The position numbers and the translations under genes were made by a program. From contig NZ_JAGSHX010000006.1 of NCBI RefSeq assembly GCF_018138715.1, forward strand, positions 5,952,001 through 6,016,000: 64,000 nt of DNA, in the 5' to 3' direction. The stretch comes from Streptomyces asiaticus. Its GTDB lineage: Bacteria > Actinomycetota > Actinomycetes > Streptomycetales > Streptomycetaceae. The notes under the pieces were generated by a model that was not told where the DNA came from, searched no databases, and saw only the letters and a list, made by a program, of their open reading frames with translations. This document shows, piece by piece, positions 44,365-52,313 of this stretch; positions within the stretch are counted from its first letter, which is position 1, and each line of letters starts with the position of its first letter.

Positions 44365-44390
44365 ACGACGGAACGGATGCGTTCCGTCGT
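44365..44390. promoter_or_regulatory. TetR operator candidate 1
   Basis: Perfect 11-bp inverted repeat ACGACGGAACG - GATG - CGTTCCGTCGT, 39 bp upstream of the permease start, in the divergent promoter. Shares GGAACG-N4-CGTTCC with the second site. Confidence 0.78.
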
Positions 44391-44415
44391 TGCGTAACCT
44401 AGAGCAGGCGACGAT

Positions 44416-44431
44416 GGAACGCAACCGTTCC
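44416..44431. promoter_or_regulatory. TetR operator candidate 2
   Basis: GGAACG - CAAC - CGTTCC, 22 bp before the TetR start codon. Same core as candidate 1 with 46 bp between repeat centres, so two dimers could bind. Confidence 0.75.
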
Positions 44432-44452
44432 GCCGTCGAGTAGGCTCAAGCC

Positions 44453-45073
44453 ATGGAGAAGGAGCCAACCAAGCCCCGGCGTGTCCCCGCGGGCGCCGCG
44501 GTACTCCAGGAGAACGTCACGGACGCCATCCGCGCGGCGGTCTTCGAGGAGCTGGCGACCGTCGGCTATGGGCGCATGTCGATTGAACGAGTGGCGCGCC
44601 GGGCCGGGGTGGGGAAAGCGGCCATCTACCGTCGCTGGCGTTCGAAACTTCCCATCGTTCTCGAGGTCGTCTCCGCCTTGGCGAAACAGGGCCTGCCGAC
44701 GCCGGACACTGGTTCTCTGCAAGGCGACATAAAGGTTCTGCTGGAAGCGACGGCTCGGGTTCTCTGGCATCCGATGGCCGCGCAAATCATTCCTGACCTT
44801 TTCGCGGAATCCGCGCGTAACCCGGATATGGCCCAGGCATTGCAAGCGGCAGTGCGGGATTCCCAGCGCGGGATCGCCGACGTGGTCATCCGCAACGCGG
44901 TCAACCGGGGAGAGCTGTCAGCCGACACGGATGTCGATCTCGCTCTTGACCTGGCCAGTGGCCCGCTTTACTGGCGCCTGAGCACCATGCGATCGCCCCT
45001 CCCCGAGGGATATCTGGACGGCCTGGCCGCGGCGACCACCGCTGCTTTGGCCGCCGCTCGTATTTCTGGCTGA
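44453..45073 (+). CDS. TetR-family regulator divergent from the polysaccharide exporter
   Basis: 206 residues. Helix-turn-helix at about 40-60 (MSIERVARRAGVGKAAIYRRWRSKLPIVLEVV), the TetR C-terminal domain after it (TetR_C_11-like layout: GDIKVLLEATARVLWHPMAAQIIPDLFAESARNPDM). Transcribed away from the exporter, with two copies of one palindrome between them, so it very likely controls the exporter and itself. Codon usage is slightly less GC-biased than neighbours (TTTGGCC, AAAGGTTCTG), hinting at acquisition. Confidence 0.9.
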   Translation: MEKEPTKPRRVPAGAAVLQENVTDAIRAAVFEELATVGYGRMSIERVARRAGVGKAAIYRRWRSKLPIVLEVVSALAKQGLPTPDTGSLQGDIKVLLEATARVLWHPMAAQIIPDLFAESARNPDMAQALQAAVRDSQRGIADVVIRNAVNRGELSADTDVDLALDLASGPLYWRLSTMRSPLPEGYLDGLAAATTAALAAARISG

Positions 45074-45086
45074 ACGGCGGCCGGTC

Positions 45087-45593
45087 TCACAGCTCCACGG
45101 TGAAGGCCCAAAGGGTGATGTCCGTGCCGGGGAGGGGTGCCCAGTCGCGTTCCGGGGCGCGGGTGAAGCCCAGGCGCTCGTACAGGCGGTGGGCGGCGGT
45201 CATCGCATGCTGGCTGCTGATCACTATTCGTCGCAGGCCCAGTGCGCGGGCCCGGTCCAGGCAGGCACGCACGAGCGCTTCGGCGGCGCCGCGGCGGCGG
45301 GACTCGGGACGGACGGCCAGCATCCGGAACTCGCCCTCGCCGGGGCGGGCCAGCTCCGCGTACGCCCCGCCGTGCACGGCGAATGCCACGGCACCCAGGA
45401 CCTCGTCGCTCGCGGCGTCCGCCGCGACCAGCAGCTCGGCCTCGGCCGCCCGGCGGCGGGCATCGCGCAGGGTGGCGAGATAAGAATCACTGTCCCCGAA
45501 GTCCAGGAGGCCGTCCCCGAGATACGCCTGCGCGGTGAGCTCTCCTATCTCGTCCAGCTCCTCGTCCCGCGCGCGCCTGATGGTGATGTCCAT
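45087..45593 (-). CDS. GNAT family N-acetyltransferase
   Basis: 168 residues. GNAT fold with the acetyl-CoA loop RPESRRRGAAEALVRACL (R/QxxGxG/A type; here RRRGAA). Beta-bulge EFRMLAV and the tyrosine of AHRLYERLGFTRAP (general acid position) are present. No neighbour hints at the substrate. Confidence 0.88.
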   Translation of the reverse strand: MDITIRRARDEELDEIGELTAQAYLGDGLLDFGDSDSYLATLRDARRRAAEAELLVAADAASDEVLGAVAFAVHGGAYAELARPGEGEFRMLAVRPESRRRGAAEALVRACLDRARALGLRRIVISSQHAMTAAHRLYERLGFTRAPERDWAPLPGTDITLWAFTVEL

Positions 45594-45626
45594 GCCCGCA
45601 GTATGCCGCAGGCCGGGTTCCCGGCG

Positions 45627-45797
45627 TCACTGGGTGACGGCGCTGATCACTCCGGTGGAGCCCGCGCGCTTGTTGGCGGCGTCGGCTTCCTGGTGGGTGA
45701 CATAGCGCCGGACCGTGCCGTCCGGCAGCGTCAGCTCATAGACGACAACGGGTTGGGGCGGCCATTGAGCCGCCGTTCCGCCGCAGTTGCAGGCCAT
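45627..45797 (-). CDS. Small phage-like protein (MACNCGG...)
   Basis: 56 residues from ATG 45797 (GGAAAGGAAGGGCA upstream). Begins MACNCGG, then VVYELTLPDGTVRRYVTHQEADAANKRAGSTGVI. Short proteins with this C-x-C start and a query-like beta-hairpin are frequent in actinobacteriophage structural regions (I recall this pattern there). Function unknown. It lies downstream of a DUF1360 gene on the same strand. Confidence 0.72.
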   Translation of the reverse strand: MACNCGGTAAQWPPQPVVVYELTLPDGTVRRYVTHQEADAANKRAGSTGVISAVTQ

Positions 45798-45856
45798 GGT
45801 TGCCCTTCCTTTCCCTCGGGTCGTTGGTGCGGTGGGGTGGGGTGGGGGTGCGGGGG

Positions 45857-46144
45857 TCAGTCCAGCCATCGTGAGGCGATTCCGGCCAGGTAGGAGAGCG
45901 TCAGGGCGGTGGCCGGGAGGTGGAACCACGCGGTGGTGTGCAGCAAGGAGGCGTAGACGGCGATGGCGGCGGCCACCCATGTGCTGGTGCACCAGCCGCA
46001 GTTGACCAGGTAGGTGGGGCGGGAGTCGTCGCCGAAGCGGTCGGCGACCCAGGTTCTGAACCCCGCCGCCAGGGTGTCCTTGGTGATGAAGCGGGTGATC
46101 CGGCAGGTGGTGCCGAGGGCGAGAAGGAACGCGGCGAGGCTCAT
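45857..46144 (-). CDS. DUF1360-type membrane protein, phage-like
   Basis: 95 residues from ATG 46144 (GGGAGGAAACG upstream). Motifs TCRITRFITKDTL, VNCGWCTSTWVAAAI (C-x2-C) and two to three short membrane spans match DUF1360 proteins, common in actinophages and some bacteria. 59 bp before the small MACNCGG gene, so the two form one unit. Function unknown; a phage-derived membrane protein. Confidence 0.75.
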   Translation of the reverse strand: MSLAAFLLALGTTCRITRFITKDTLAAGFRTWVADRFGDDSRPTYLVNCGWCTSTWVAAAIAVYASLLHTTAWFHLPATALTLSYLAGIASRWLD

Positions 46145-46703
46145 CGGATCGTTTCCTCCCCGGGTGGTCATACGGGGTCGGCACGGCCGATGGCACTGCT
46201 GGGTCGGCGCTGCCGATATCACTCATTAGAGGCGTGACGGGCGATGGCAGGCCATACCCCTTGGTGCGCATTCGCCCGAATAGCCGAGCGCTTGTCATAC
46301 AAGTTCGGCGCCACGTGCGCCCTGATGCGCCAAACGAGTGATGGCCGCCGTGAGCCCTTGAGCGTCGCCGAGGGGCGTGGATAACTGGAAACGTGGCCGT
46401 CGAGGCCGCCCCATACCTCGTCGGCCACCCCAGGAGCCGGGCGTCCACCCCATGGCTCCGCCCTTCATCCGCGCACCGCTGCCGCGCACTGTTCTGTTCC
46501 CGCACACCGTTTCCGCGCGCCGACCGGCCGCCCGCGGCTCATCCGTTCCTCCGGTGCGGTCTGTCTCGACCGCGCGGTGACGGCGGGGCGTTCACCGGCG
46601 GTGTGCGCACGTCCGTCGGCATGCCGCCGGCGCACATCACCCGAAGCCGAACCCGAACCCGAAGCCGAACCGGAACCCGAACCCTTCCCCGGGAGGACCG
46701 ACC
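46145..46703. other. Intergenic region between DUF1360 gene and IPT/TIG gene
   Basis: A 559-bp gap, less GC-rich at 46210-46400 than the surrounding DNA. It must hold the divergent promoters for both sides. I see no clear ORF with a good ribosome site. At 46640-46690 a CCGAA(C/G) hexamer-like run (CCCGAAGCCGAACCCGAACC) precedes the start of the IPT gene. Confidence 0.6.
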
Positions 46704-47630
46704 ATGACCTCGACCGCTCTCGCGACCGCCGCCGCCACCAACGCCGCCGCCGCGGGCTACTGGCCGCCGGTGGGACCGCCGACGCTGCTCGCCGTGGTGC
46801 CCGACTCCGGCCCCGCGGCCGGTGGCAACTACGTCCGGCTGTTCGGCCAGAACCTGCGCGGCGTCACCGGTGTGTCCTTCGGCGGCACGCCCGCCACCAT
46901 CGTCTACCAGGACAACCCCGGCGGTGGCTGGGGCGGCGGTGGAGGCGGCTGGGGCGGCGGCGGAGGTGGCTGGCCCGGTGGCGGCGGCAACCCCGGCTAC
47001 GACGGCATCGTGGTGATAGCCCCGCCGCACGCACCCGGGACCGTCCAGGTCACCGTCACCACCGCCGCCGGGACCAGCAACGGCCTGCCGTACACCTATG
47101 TGGCACCGGCCCCGCCCGCCGCCGTCGCCATCACCCCGACCGTGGGCCGGACCACCGGTGGCACCCTGTACGTGATCACGGGCACCAATCTGACCGGCGT
47201 CACCAGCGTCACCTTCGGCGGAAGCCCCTCGACCATCCTGGCCATCAACCCCGCCGGGACCAGCCTGATCGGCATCACCCCGGCGGGCCCGGCCGCGGGC
47301 GGCAACGTCACCGTGACCCTCACCGGCCCCGGCGGCAGCGGCAATGTGCCCGGTGGCTTCACCTATTTCGTCGCGCCGCCCGCACCGGTGCCCGTCGCCA
47401 TCACACCCGCCACCGGACCCGCCGCCGGCGGCACCGCGTTCACCATCACCGGCACCAGCCTCGGCGGTGTGCTGGGCGTGCTGTTCAACGGCGTTCCCGC
47501 CACCGGCGTGACCGCCACCCCCACGACGGTGGCCGGTATCACCCCGCCCGGGGCAGTCGGCAACGCGACCGTCACCCTGGTGACCGCCTTCGGCACCGTC
47601 ACCGTGCCCGGCGGCTTCCTCTACGTCTGA
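46704..47630 (+). CDS. IPT/TIG-repeat protein with glycine-rich insert
   Basis: 308 residues, start with GGGAGGACC upstream. Three IPT/TIG (Ig-like) domains: about 28-135 (LLAVVPDSGPAAGGNYVRLFGQNL), 137-220 (AITPTVGRTTGGTLYVITGTNL) and 228-308 (AITPATGPAAGGTAFTITGTSL). A Gly/Trp insert (WGGGGGGWGGGGGGWPGGGG) interrupts the first near residues 73-95. No signal peptide, anchor or membrane span, so it is either cytoplasmic or exported by an unseen route. Similar IPT proteins occur in phage tails and decoration proteins; the two phage-like genes next to it support such an origin. Confidence 0.82.
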   Translation: MTSTALATAAATNAAAAGYWPPVGPPTLLAVVPDSGPAAGGNYVRLFGQNLRGVTGVSFGGTPATIVYQDNPGGGWGGGGGGWGGGGGGWPGGGGNPGYDGIVVIAPPHAPGTVQVTVTTAAGTSNGLPYTYVAPAPPAAVAITPTVGRTTGGTLYVITGTNLTGVTSVTFGGSPSTILAINPAGTSLIGITPAGPAAGGNVTVTLTGPGGSGNVPGGFTYFVAPPAPVPVAITPATGPAAGGTAFTITGTSLGGVLGVLFNGVPATGVTATPTTVAGITPPGAVGNATVTLVTAFGTVTVPGGFLYV

Positions 47631-47787
47631 CCGCACACATCCGGCCGATACGTCTGACCACGCACATCCGGCCGAACCGCGCCGGTCACCGGGCCGCTTC
47701 CACCAGGGCCCGGTGACCGGCGACGTACGGTCGAGCTGCTGAGGACGCACCGGTCACCTTTGCTCGTTCCCGGCCGTCAAGGGCGGT

Positions 47788-48453
47788 ATGGATGTCTACG
47801 AAGCGGTCATGAGCCGACGGGCGGTGCGCGGGTTCACGGATGAGCCGGTTCCGAGGGAAGTGCTGGAGCGGGTGCTCTCCGCCGCGGCCCGTTCACCCTC
47901 CGGCGGGAACCTCCAGCCGTGGCGGACCTATGTGCTCTCCGGTCCGCCGCTGGCCGAGCTCAAGAAGCGCACCGCCGAGCGGGTGGCCGCGGAGGATCGC
48001 GGGGACGAGCGGGAGTACCCGATGTACCCGCCCGAGCTGAGCGGTCCGTATCGAGAGCGCCGCGCCGAGGCCGCCGAGCGGCGGTACGCCGCACTCGGCA
48101 TCCCACGGGACGATCCGCGGGCCCGCCACAGGGCCGTCGCCGCCAACTGGGACTGCTTCGGCGCGCCTGCCGCGCTGTTCTGCTACCTCGACCGCCGTAT
48201 GGGACCGGCCCAGTGGGCCGACGCCGGGATGTATCTCCAGACCGTGATGGTGCTGCTCCGCGCCGAGGGGCTGCACAGCTGCCCCCAGATGGCGTGGTCG
48301 GTGTACCGCCGGACCGTCGCGGAGGTCGTATCGCCCCCGGAGGGGCTGATCCTCTTCTGCGGCATGTCGATCGGCCACGAGGACGTCGGCGTGCCGTACG
48401 CCCGCACGGAACGGGCCCCGCTCGCCCGGACGGTCACCTTTCTCGATGACTAG
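47788..48453 (+). CDS. Nitroreductase-family FMN oxidoreductase
   Basis: 221 residues. FMN-binding RRAVRGFTDEPVP near the N-terminus (SRRAVR), SPSGGNLQPWR (FMN phosphate and active site), then GLHSCPQMAWSVYR and LFCGMSIGHED in the C-terminal half. NAD(P)H-dependent reduction of nitro or quinone compounds is the family activity. Possibly part of a catabolic or detoxification group with the FAD monooxygenase that follows 114 bp later. Confidence 0.9.
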   Translation: MDVYEAVMSRRAVRGFTDEPVPREVLERVLSAAARSPSGGNLQPWRTYVLSGPPLAELKKRTAERVAAEDRGDEREYPMYPPELSGPYRERRAEAAERRYAALGIPRDDPRARHRAVAANWDCFGAPAALFCYLDRRMGPAQWADAGMYLQTVMVLLRAEGLHSCPQMAWSVYRRTVAEVVSPPEGLILFCGMSIGHEDVGVPYARTERAPLARTVTFLDD

Positions 48454-48518
48454 AATCACGTGCTCAACTCACAGATTATCGCCGCCAAGGTGCATGCGTG
48501 CACTTGACCACGCCCCTT

Positions 48519-48543
48519 CATCGTGTGCATTCTGCACACGATG
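48519..48543. promoter_or_regulatory. 25-bp palindrome before the FAD monooxygenase, likely operator
   Basis: Perfect 11-bp arms CATCGTGTGCA and TGCACACGATG around TTC. A candidate -35 TTGACC is at 48504-48509, so the palindrome covers the expected -10 (CATTCT, 48528-48533). A partial related site, AGGTGCA-TGCG-TGCACTT, lies at 48488-48505. A MarR gene follows the monooxygenase, so MarR is the likely binder. Confidence 0.78.
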
Positions 48544-48567
48544 AACTTACCCATGGAAGGCGAAGCC

Positions 48568-50076
48568 ATGCCCCGTGTCCCGGAACCCGAAGTGATCATC
48601 TGCGGCGCCGGTGCCGCCGGACTGACACTCGCCATCGATCTCGCCCGCAGAAATATCGGCTTCCTGCTGATCGACAAGGCGGCCGGGCCCTTCAGAGGAT
48701 CCCGGGGCAAGGGGATCCAGCCCCGCAGCCAGGAGGTGTTCGAGGACCTCGGCGTCATCGACCGGATCGTGGCCTCCGGCGGGGAGTACCCCGTACAGCG
48801 CTTCTACACGGACGAGGGTCCGGTCGACCGGTCCGCCTTCGAGCTGTCCGGCCCGACGCCGGAGGAGCCGTACCAAATCCCCCTGCTGGTCCCGCAGTTC
48901 CTCACCGAGCGCTGTCTGCGCGAGCGGCTGGCCGAGCTCGGGCACGCCCCGCTCTACGGCCACGAGCTCACCGGAATCGACCAGGACGACGACGGCGTGT
49001 CCGCGCGGATCGCCACTCCGTCCGGGGAGCGGACCGTGCGCGCCGCCTACCTCGTGGGCGCCGACGGCGGATCGAGCTTCGTCCGCAAGTCCCTGGACAT
49101 CGGCTTTCCCGGCCGGACGCTCGGCGTGCGGGCCGTCGTCGCCGACGTCCGCGCCGACGGCGTCTCGACGGACGCCTGGCACCGCTGGGGGGAGGGCACG
49201 GACACGCAGGTGTCACTGTGCCCGCTGTACGGCACGGACATGTTCCAGTACGTGGGGCCGGTCCCCTTCGACGTGGACATCGACGTCTCGGCGGCGGGCC
49301 TGACCGCCCTCTTCCACGAACGCACGGGCCGCACCGACATCGTCGTCCGCGAGGTGTCCTGGGCTTCCGTCTTCTCGATGAACGCCCGTCTCGCCGACAC
49401 GTATCGGATCGGCCGGGTGCTCCTGACCGGTGACGCCGCCCACGTCCATCCGCCGACGGGTGGGCAGGGCCTCAACACCGGCGTGCAGGACGCGTACAAC
49501 CTCGGCTGGAAGCTCGCCGCCGTCCTGGACGGCGCGCCGGACCCCCTCCTTGCCAGCTACGAGCAGGAGCGCCGCCCGATCGCCGAGGCCGTCCTCGGCC
49601 TCTCCGAGCGGCTGCTGGAGGCCGCGAAGAGCCGCTTCACCAGCCGGGGTCGCGAGGTCAGCCAACTCGACCTCGGCTATGCTGACTCGCCTCTCACGAT
49701 CGCCACGCCGCACCGGGACAAGGGCCCGCTGGCCGGGGAACGCGCCCCCGACGCCCCCGTCACCGGGGCCGGAGGGCTCGACACCCGCCTCTTCAGCCTC
49801 TTCCAGGGCCCCCACTGGACCCTGCTCGGCTACGAGGCCGACCGCACCGCCGCCCCGACCGCTCGCAAGGGCCTGCACATCCACACCACCGGCCCGCGCG
49901 GCGATCTGAACGACGCCGGGGGCCACTTCCGTGACGCGTACGGCCTGGCGGCCGGGCAGTGGGTGCTCGTCCGGCCCGACGGATACATGGCGGCCATCGC
50001 CGACCTCCACACCATCGAGGCCCACCTCGACGCCGTCGGGTTGCGCACCGGGGGTGCCTCACCCGGGTGGCGGTAG
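48568..50076 (+). CDS. FAD-dependent aromatic monooxygenase (PHBH fold)
   Basis: 502 residues from ATG 48568, which has GGAAGGCG at good distance; upstream in-frame ATGs fall in the palindromic operator. FAD motifs: VIICGAGAAGLTLAIDLARR (GxGxxG), VGADGGSSFVRK (DG) and LTGDAAHVHPPTGGQGLNTG (GD). The C-terminal 110 residues form the thioredoxin-like domain of the RdmE/PgaE/MhpA group. Substrate may be a phenolic or polyketide; the next gene is a MarR regulator. Confidence 0.9.
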   Translation: MPRVPEPEVIICGAGAAGLTLAIDLARRNIGFLLIDKAAGPFRGSRGKGIQPRSQEVFEDLGVIDRIVASGGEYPVQRFYTDEGPVDRSAFELSGPTPEEPYQIPLLVPQFLTERCLRERLAELGHAPLYGHELTGIDQDDDGVSARIATPSGERTVRAAYLVGADGGSSFVRKSLDIGFPGRTLGVRAVVADVRADGVSTDAWHRWGEGTDTQVSLCPLYGTDMFQYVGPVPFDVDIDVSAAGLTALFHERTGRTDIVVREVSWASVFSMNARLADTYRIGRVLLTGDAAHVHPPTGGQGLNTGVQDAYNLGWKLAAVLDGAPDPLLASYEQERRPIAEAVLGLSERLLEAAKSRFTSRGREVSQLDLGYADSPLTIATPHRDKGPLAGERAPDAPVTGAGGLDTRLFSLFQGPHWTLLGYEADRTAAPTARKGLHIHTTGPRGDLNDAGGHFRDAYGLAAGQWVLVRPDGYMAAIADLHTIEAHLDAVGLRTGGASPGWR

Positions 50077-50086
50077 TCTCTGGGCC

Positions 50087-50575
50087 ATGGCCACACGACG
50101 CCAGCGGCAGGTCACGCAGCGACGGCTGCATGAATCGATCATCGACCTCATCGCGATCATGAACCAGCCGCACCGGGACGAGATCCTCATCGCCGAAGCG
50201 GGCATCCAGCTCGACCGGGCGCTCTTCCCGCTGATCGTGGGCATCCACCGGTTCGCCCCGATCGGCGTGGTCGAGCTCGCCGACCGAGCGGGCCGCGACC
50301 ACACCACGGTCAGCCGCCAGGTCGCGAAGCTCGCGGAGTTGGGTTTGGTGGAGCGCCGCCCCAGCGCGGAGGACCGCCGCGTGAAGGAAGCCCTCCTCAC
50401 CGAGGAGGGGCGCCGCGTCATCGACGCGATCGACGCCGCGCGCGGGCGGCTCAACCAGCCGGTGTTCGAGCAGTGGAGCGACCGGGATCTGGTGGAGCTG
50501 GAACGGCTCATGCGGCGCTACGTGGACGACCTGGTCGGTTTGTCCGCGGCCGGAAAGGCCGCGGACGACCGCTGA
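50087..50575 (+). CDS. MarR-family regulator
   Basis: 162 residues from ATG 50087, 10 bp after the monooxygenase stop. Winged helix with VVELADRAGRDHTTVSRQVAKLAELGLVERRPSAEDRRVKEALLT, including the DRR wing arginine typical of MarR. It is co-transcribed with the monooxygenase and probably represses that operon via the 25-bp palindrome. MarR proteins usually release DNA on binding a phenolic ligand. Confidence 0.9.
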   Translation: MATRRQRQVTQRRLHESIIDLIAIMNQPHRDEILIAEAGIQLDRALFPLIVGIHRFAPIGVVELADRAGRDHTTVSRQVAKLAELGLVERRPSAEDRRVKEALLTEEGRRVIDAIDAARGRLNQPVFEQWSDRDLVELERLMRRYVDDLVGLSAAGKAADDR

Positions 50576-50578
50576 TCC

Positions 50579-50779
50579 TTAGGCCGTGCCGAGGTGGTCG
50601 AGCCGCCCTGCCTTGGCGCTGCGTATGAGGGCGCCGAGGGCGGTTGGGTTGGTGGTGAGGATGGTGTCGGGTTCGTCGCTCTCGCGGAGCCGGATCGTGG
50701 CGTTGCCGGGTGCCGATACGTAGAGGCAGTTGGCCCCTTGGGCGCTGTACGAGGACTTCCGCCAGGGGTGGGTGCGCAT
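50579..50779 (-). CDS. DUF397 protein
   Basis: 66 residues from ATG 50779 (GAGAGGGAA upstream). DUF397 core: WRKSSYSAQGANCLYVSAPG, IRLRESDEPDTILTTNPTALGALI. These small proteins pair with XRE/DUF5753 regulators in Streptomyces; the partner is encoded directly upstream with a 10-bp gap. Loci of this kind (whiJ-type) influence development and antibiotic output. Confidence 0.9.
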   Translation of the reverse strand: MRTHPWRKSSYSAQGANCLYVSAPGNATIRLRESDEPDTILTTNPTALGALIRSAKAGRLDHLGTA

Positions 50780-50789
50780 GCGTTCCCTC

Positions 50790-51641
50790 TCAGGTGTCCT
50801 GCGCGATGCCATGGATCAGGTCGCGCGACTTCGCGGGCTCAAGGGCGCAGCTTTCCATCCGGTCCAGCACCGAGCGGTACATCACCAACTTGGCTTCCGC
50901 GTCGACGAACTCGCAACCGTGATCCGTGTCGAGCTGGACGGTGTCGAGCTGCGGCACCGGGCCGTGAGCATAGACGATGGGCTGGCCCGAGCCCGGGAAC
51001 GTGCCGCCGCCGAAGGGGATCACCAGGATGGTGATGTGCTCGTGTTCGCTCATCTCGACGAGGTGGCCGAGCTGTTCGCGGGTCGTCTCCGGGCCACCGA
51101 AGCCCATGCGCAGGGCGGCCTCGTGGAGGATGGCCGTCAGTGGGGTCGGCTGGTCCCCGTAGAGGACCGCCTGCCGCTTGATGCGGAACGAGACCCGGTG
51201 CTCCACCTCGTATCCCGCGAGGGGCGGAATGGCTTCGTTGAAGATGGCGCGCGCATGCTGGGTGGTCTGCAACAGGCCGGGCATGTGGACCACCGATGCG
51301 ATGCGCAGGGCCGTGGCGTGGTGCTCCAGTTCGGCAAGGTCGAGCAGGCCGGGGACGAGGATCTCGCGGTACTCCTCCCACCAGCCACGGGTGCGGCCGC
51401 CGGTCATGGCGGCCAGCTCCTCGACGAGCCGCGCGTCCGCGCAGGTGTAGTTGCACGCCATGGCGCGGACGCGTTCGGCGCCCACGGCGTACCGCCCGGC
51501 CTCGATGTTGCTGATGCGGGACTGATTGACGCCGAGGAGTGAGGCGGCCGCGGTGGTCGACAGCCCGGCGCGATCGCGTAGCTTGCGCAGTTCAGCGCCC
51601 AGTCGTTGCTGACGCAGCGTCGGGGTGGTGCTCGACGGCAT
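50790..51641 (-). CDS. XRE helix-turn-helix regulator with DUF5753 domain (WhiJ-like)
   Basis: 283 residues from ATG 51641. Helix-turn-helix at about 15-70 (LRKLRDRAGLSTTAAASLLGVNQSRISNIEAGRY), then DUF5753 (about 95-275: VPGLLDLAELEHHATALRIASVVHMPGLLQTTQHARAIF). Belongs to the large WhiJ-like family in Streptomyces. Read divergently from an RsbW-like ATPase gene and followed by DUF397, making the standard three-gene cassette. Confidence 0.92.
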   Translation of the reverse strand: MPSSTTPTLRQQRLGAELRKLRDRAGLSTTAAASLLGVNQSRISNIEAGRYAVGAERVRAMACNYTCADARLVEELAAMTGGRTRGWWEEYREILVPGLLDLAELEHHATALRIASVVHMPGLLQTTQHARAIFNEAIPPLAGYEVEHRVSFRIKRQAVLYGDQPTPLTAILHEAALRMGFGGPETTREQLGHLVEMSEHEHITILVIPFGGGTFPGSGQPIVYAHGPVPQLDTVQLDTDHGCEFVDAEAKLVMYRSVLDRMESCALEPAKSRDLIHGIAQDT

Positions 51642-51697
51642 GGTTCGTCCTCCCGGTCGGCACACAGTGTGCACGTGTCACCCACACAGGGCAACTT

Positions 51698-51732
51698 GGC
51701 CCATATTTCGTCGCTGGAATGGAATATAGGCC
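51698..51732. promoter_or_regulatory. Inverted repeat in the XRE/ATPase divergent promoter
   Basis: GGCCCATATT (51698-51707) and AATATAGGCC (51723-51732) match at 9 of 10 positions, 15-nt spacer, 25 bp between half-site centres (about 2.4 turns). AT-rich against a GC-rich background. A candidate operator for the XRE regulator. Confidence 0.65.
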
Positions 51733-51794
51733 ATCGCAGGTTCTACGGTGTGTGCCCGGACATCGCACAACTCCGCGCACAGACAGGAGACTTC

Positions 51795-52295
51795 ATGCCC
51801 ACCCTTGCGCCGGAAACGCCGGAAAACCCCTGGTCCTACTCACTACGACTGCCCCATGACCCCCGCGCCTCGGCCATCGCCCGCATTACCCTCCGTGCGG
51901 TCCTCGCCCGGCACGGGCTGGGCGAGTTCACCGACCCCGCGACCCTCGTGGCGAGCGAGATGGTCACCAACGCGTACCGCCACACCACCGGCCCGGCCGA
52001 AATGCGTATCCGCACCGTGGAGGAGGGGCGTCTGCGGATCAGCGTGTGGGACACCAATCCGGACATCCCGCCGCCCTTCGACAAGCCCCCGGCCCTCTTC
52101 GACCGCTCGTCCGCCCTCGCGGAGGCCGCCGCGAACACCGAGGCCACGTACGGCCGTGGCCTCCTCATCGTCCGGATCTGCGCCGACAACTGGGGCGGTT
52201 ACGCCCTCGCCGACGAGCTGTTCGGCAGGAGCGGCAAGCTGCTCTGGTTCGAACTCGACCCGACGCCCTGCGACGCCTTCGGGATCGCCGCCTAA
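51795..52295 (+). CDS. RsbW-like ATP-binding protein (HATPase_c)
   Basis: 166 residues from ATG 51795, AGGAGA five bases upstream. GHKL/HATPase_c fold with the N-box LVASEMVTNAYRHT, G1 motif VWDTNPD and G2 GRGLLIVRICADNWGG. Related to anti-sigma kinases and to AbaA-orfE-type partners of WhiJ proteins. Substrate or partner unknown, but proximity to the XRE/DUF397 pair suggests one regulatory unit. Confidence 0.9.
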   Translation: MPTLAPETPENPWSYSLRLPHDPRASAIARITLRAVLARHGLGEFTDPATLVASEMVTNAYRHTTGPAEMRIRTVEEGRLRISVWDTNPDIPPPFDKPPALFDRSSALAEAAANTEATYGRGLLIVRICADNWGGYALADELFGRSGKLLWFELDPTPCDAFGIAA

Positions 52296-52313
52296 CGAGG
52301 GGACGTGCCGGTG

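Noticed and set aside
44453..45073. Recent horizontal transfer of the exporter/TetR block
   Set aside because: Codon bias is slightly weaker in the TetR gene, but no integrase, tRNA junction or direct repeats bound the block; not enough evidence.
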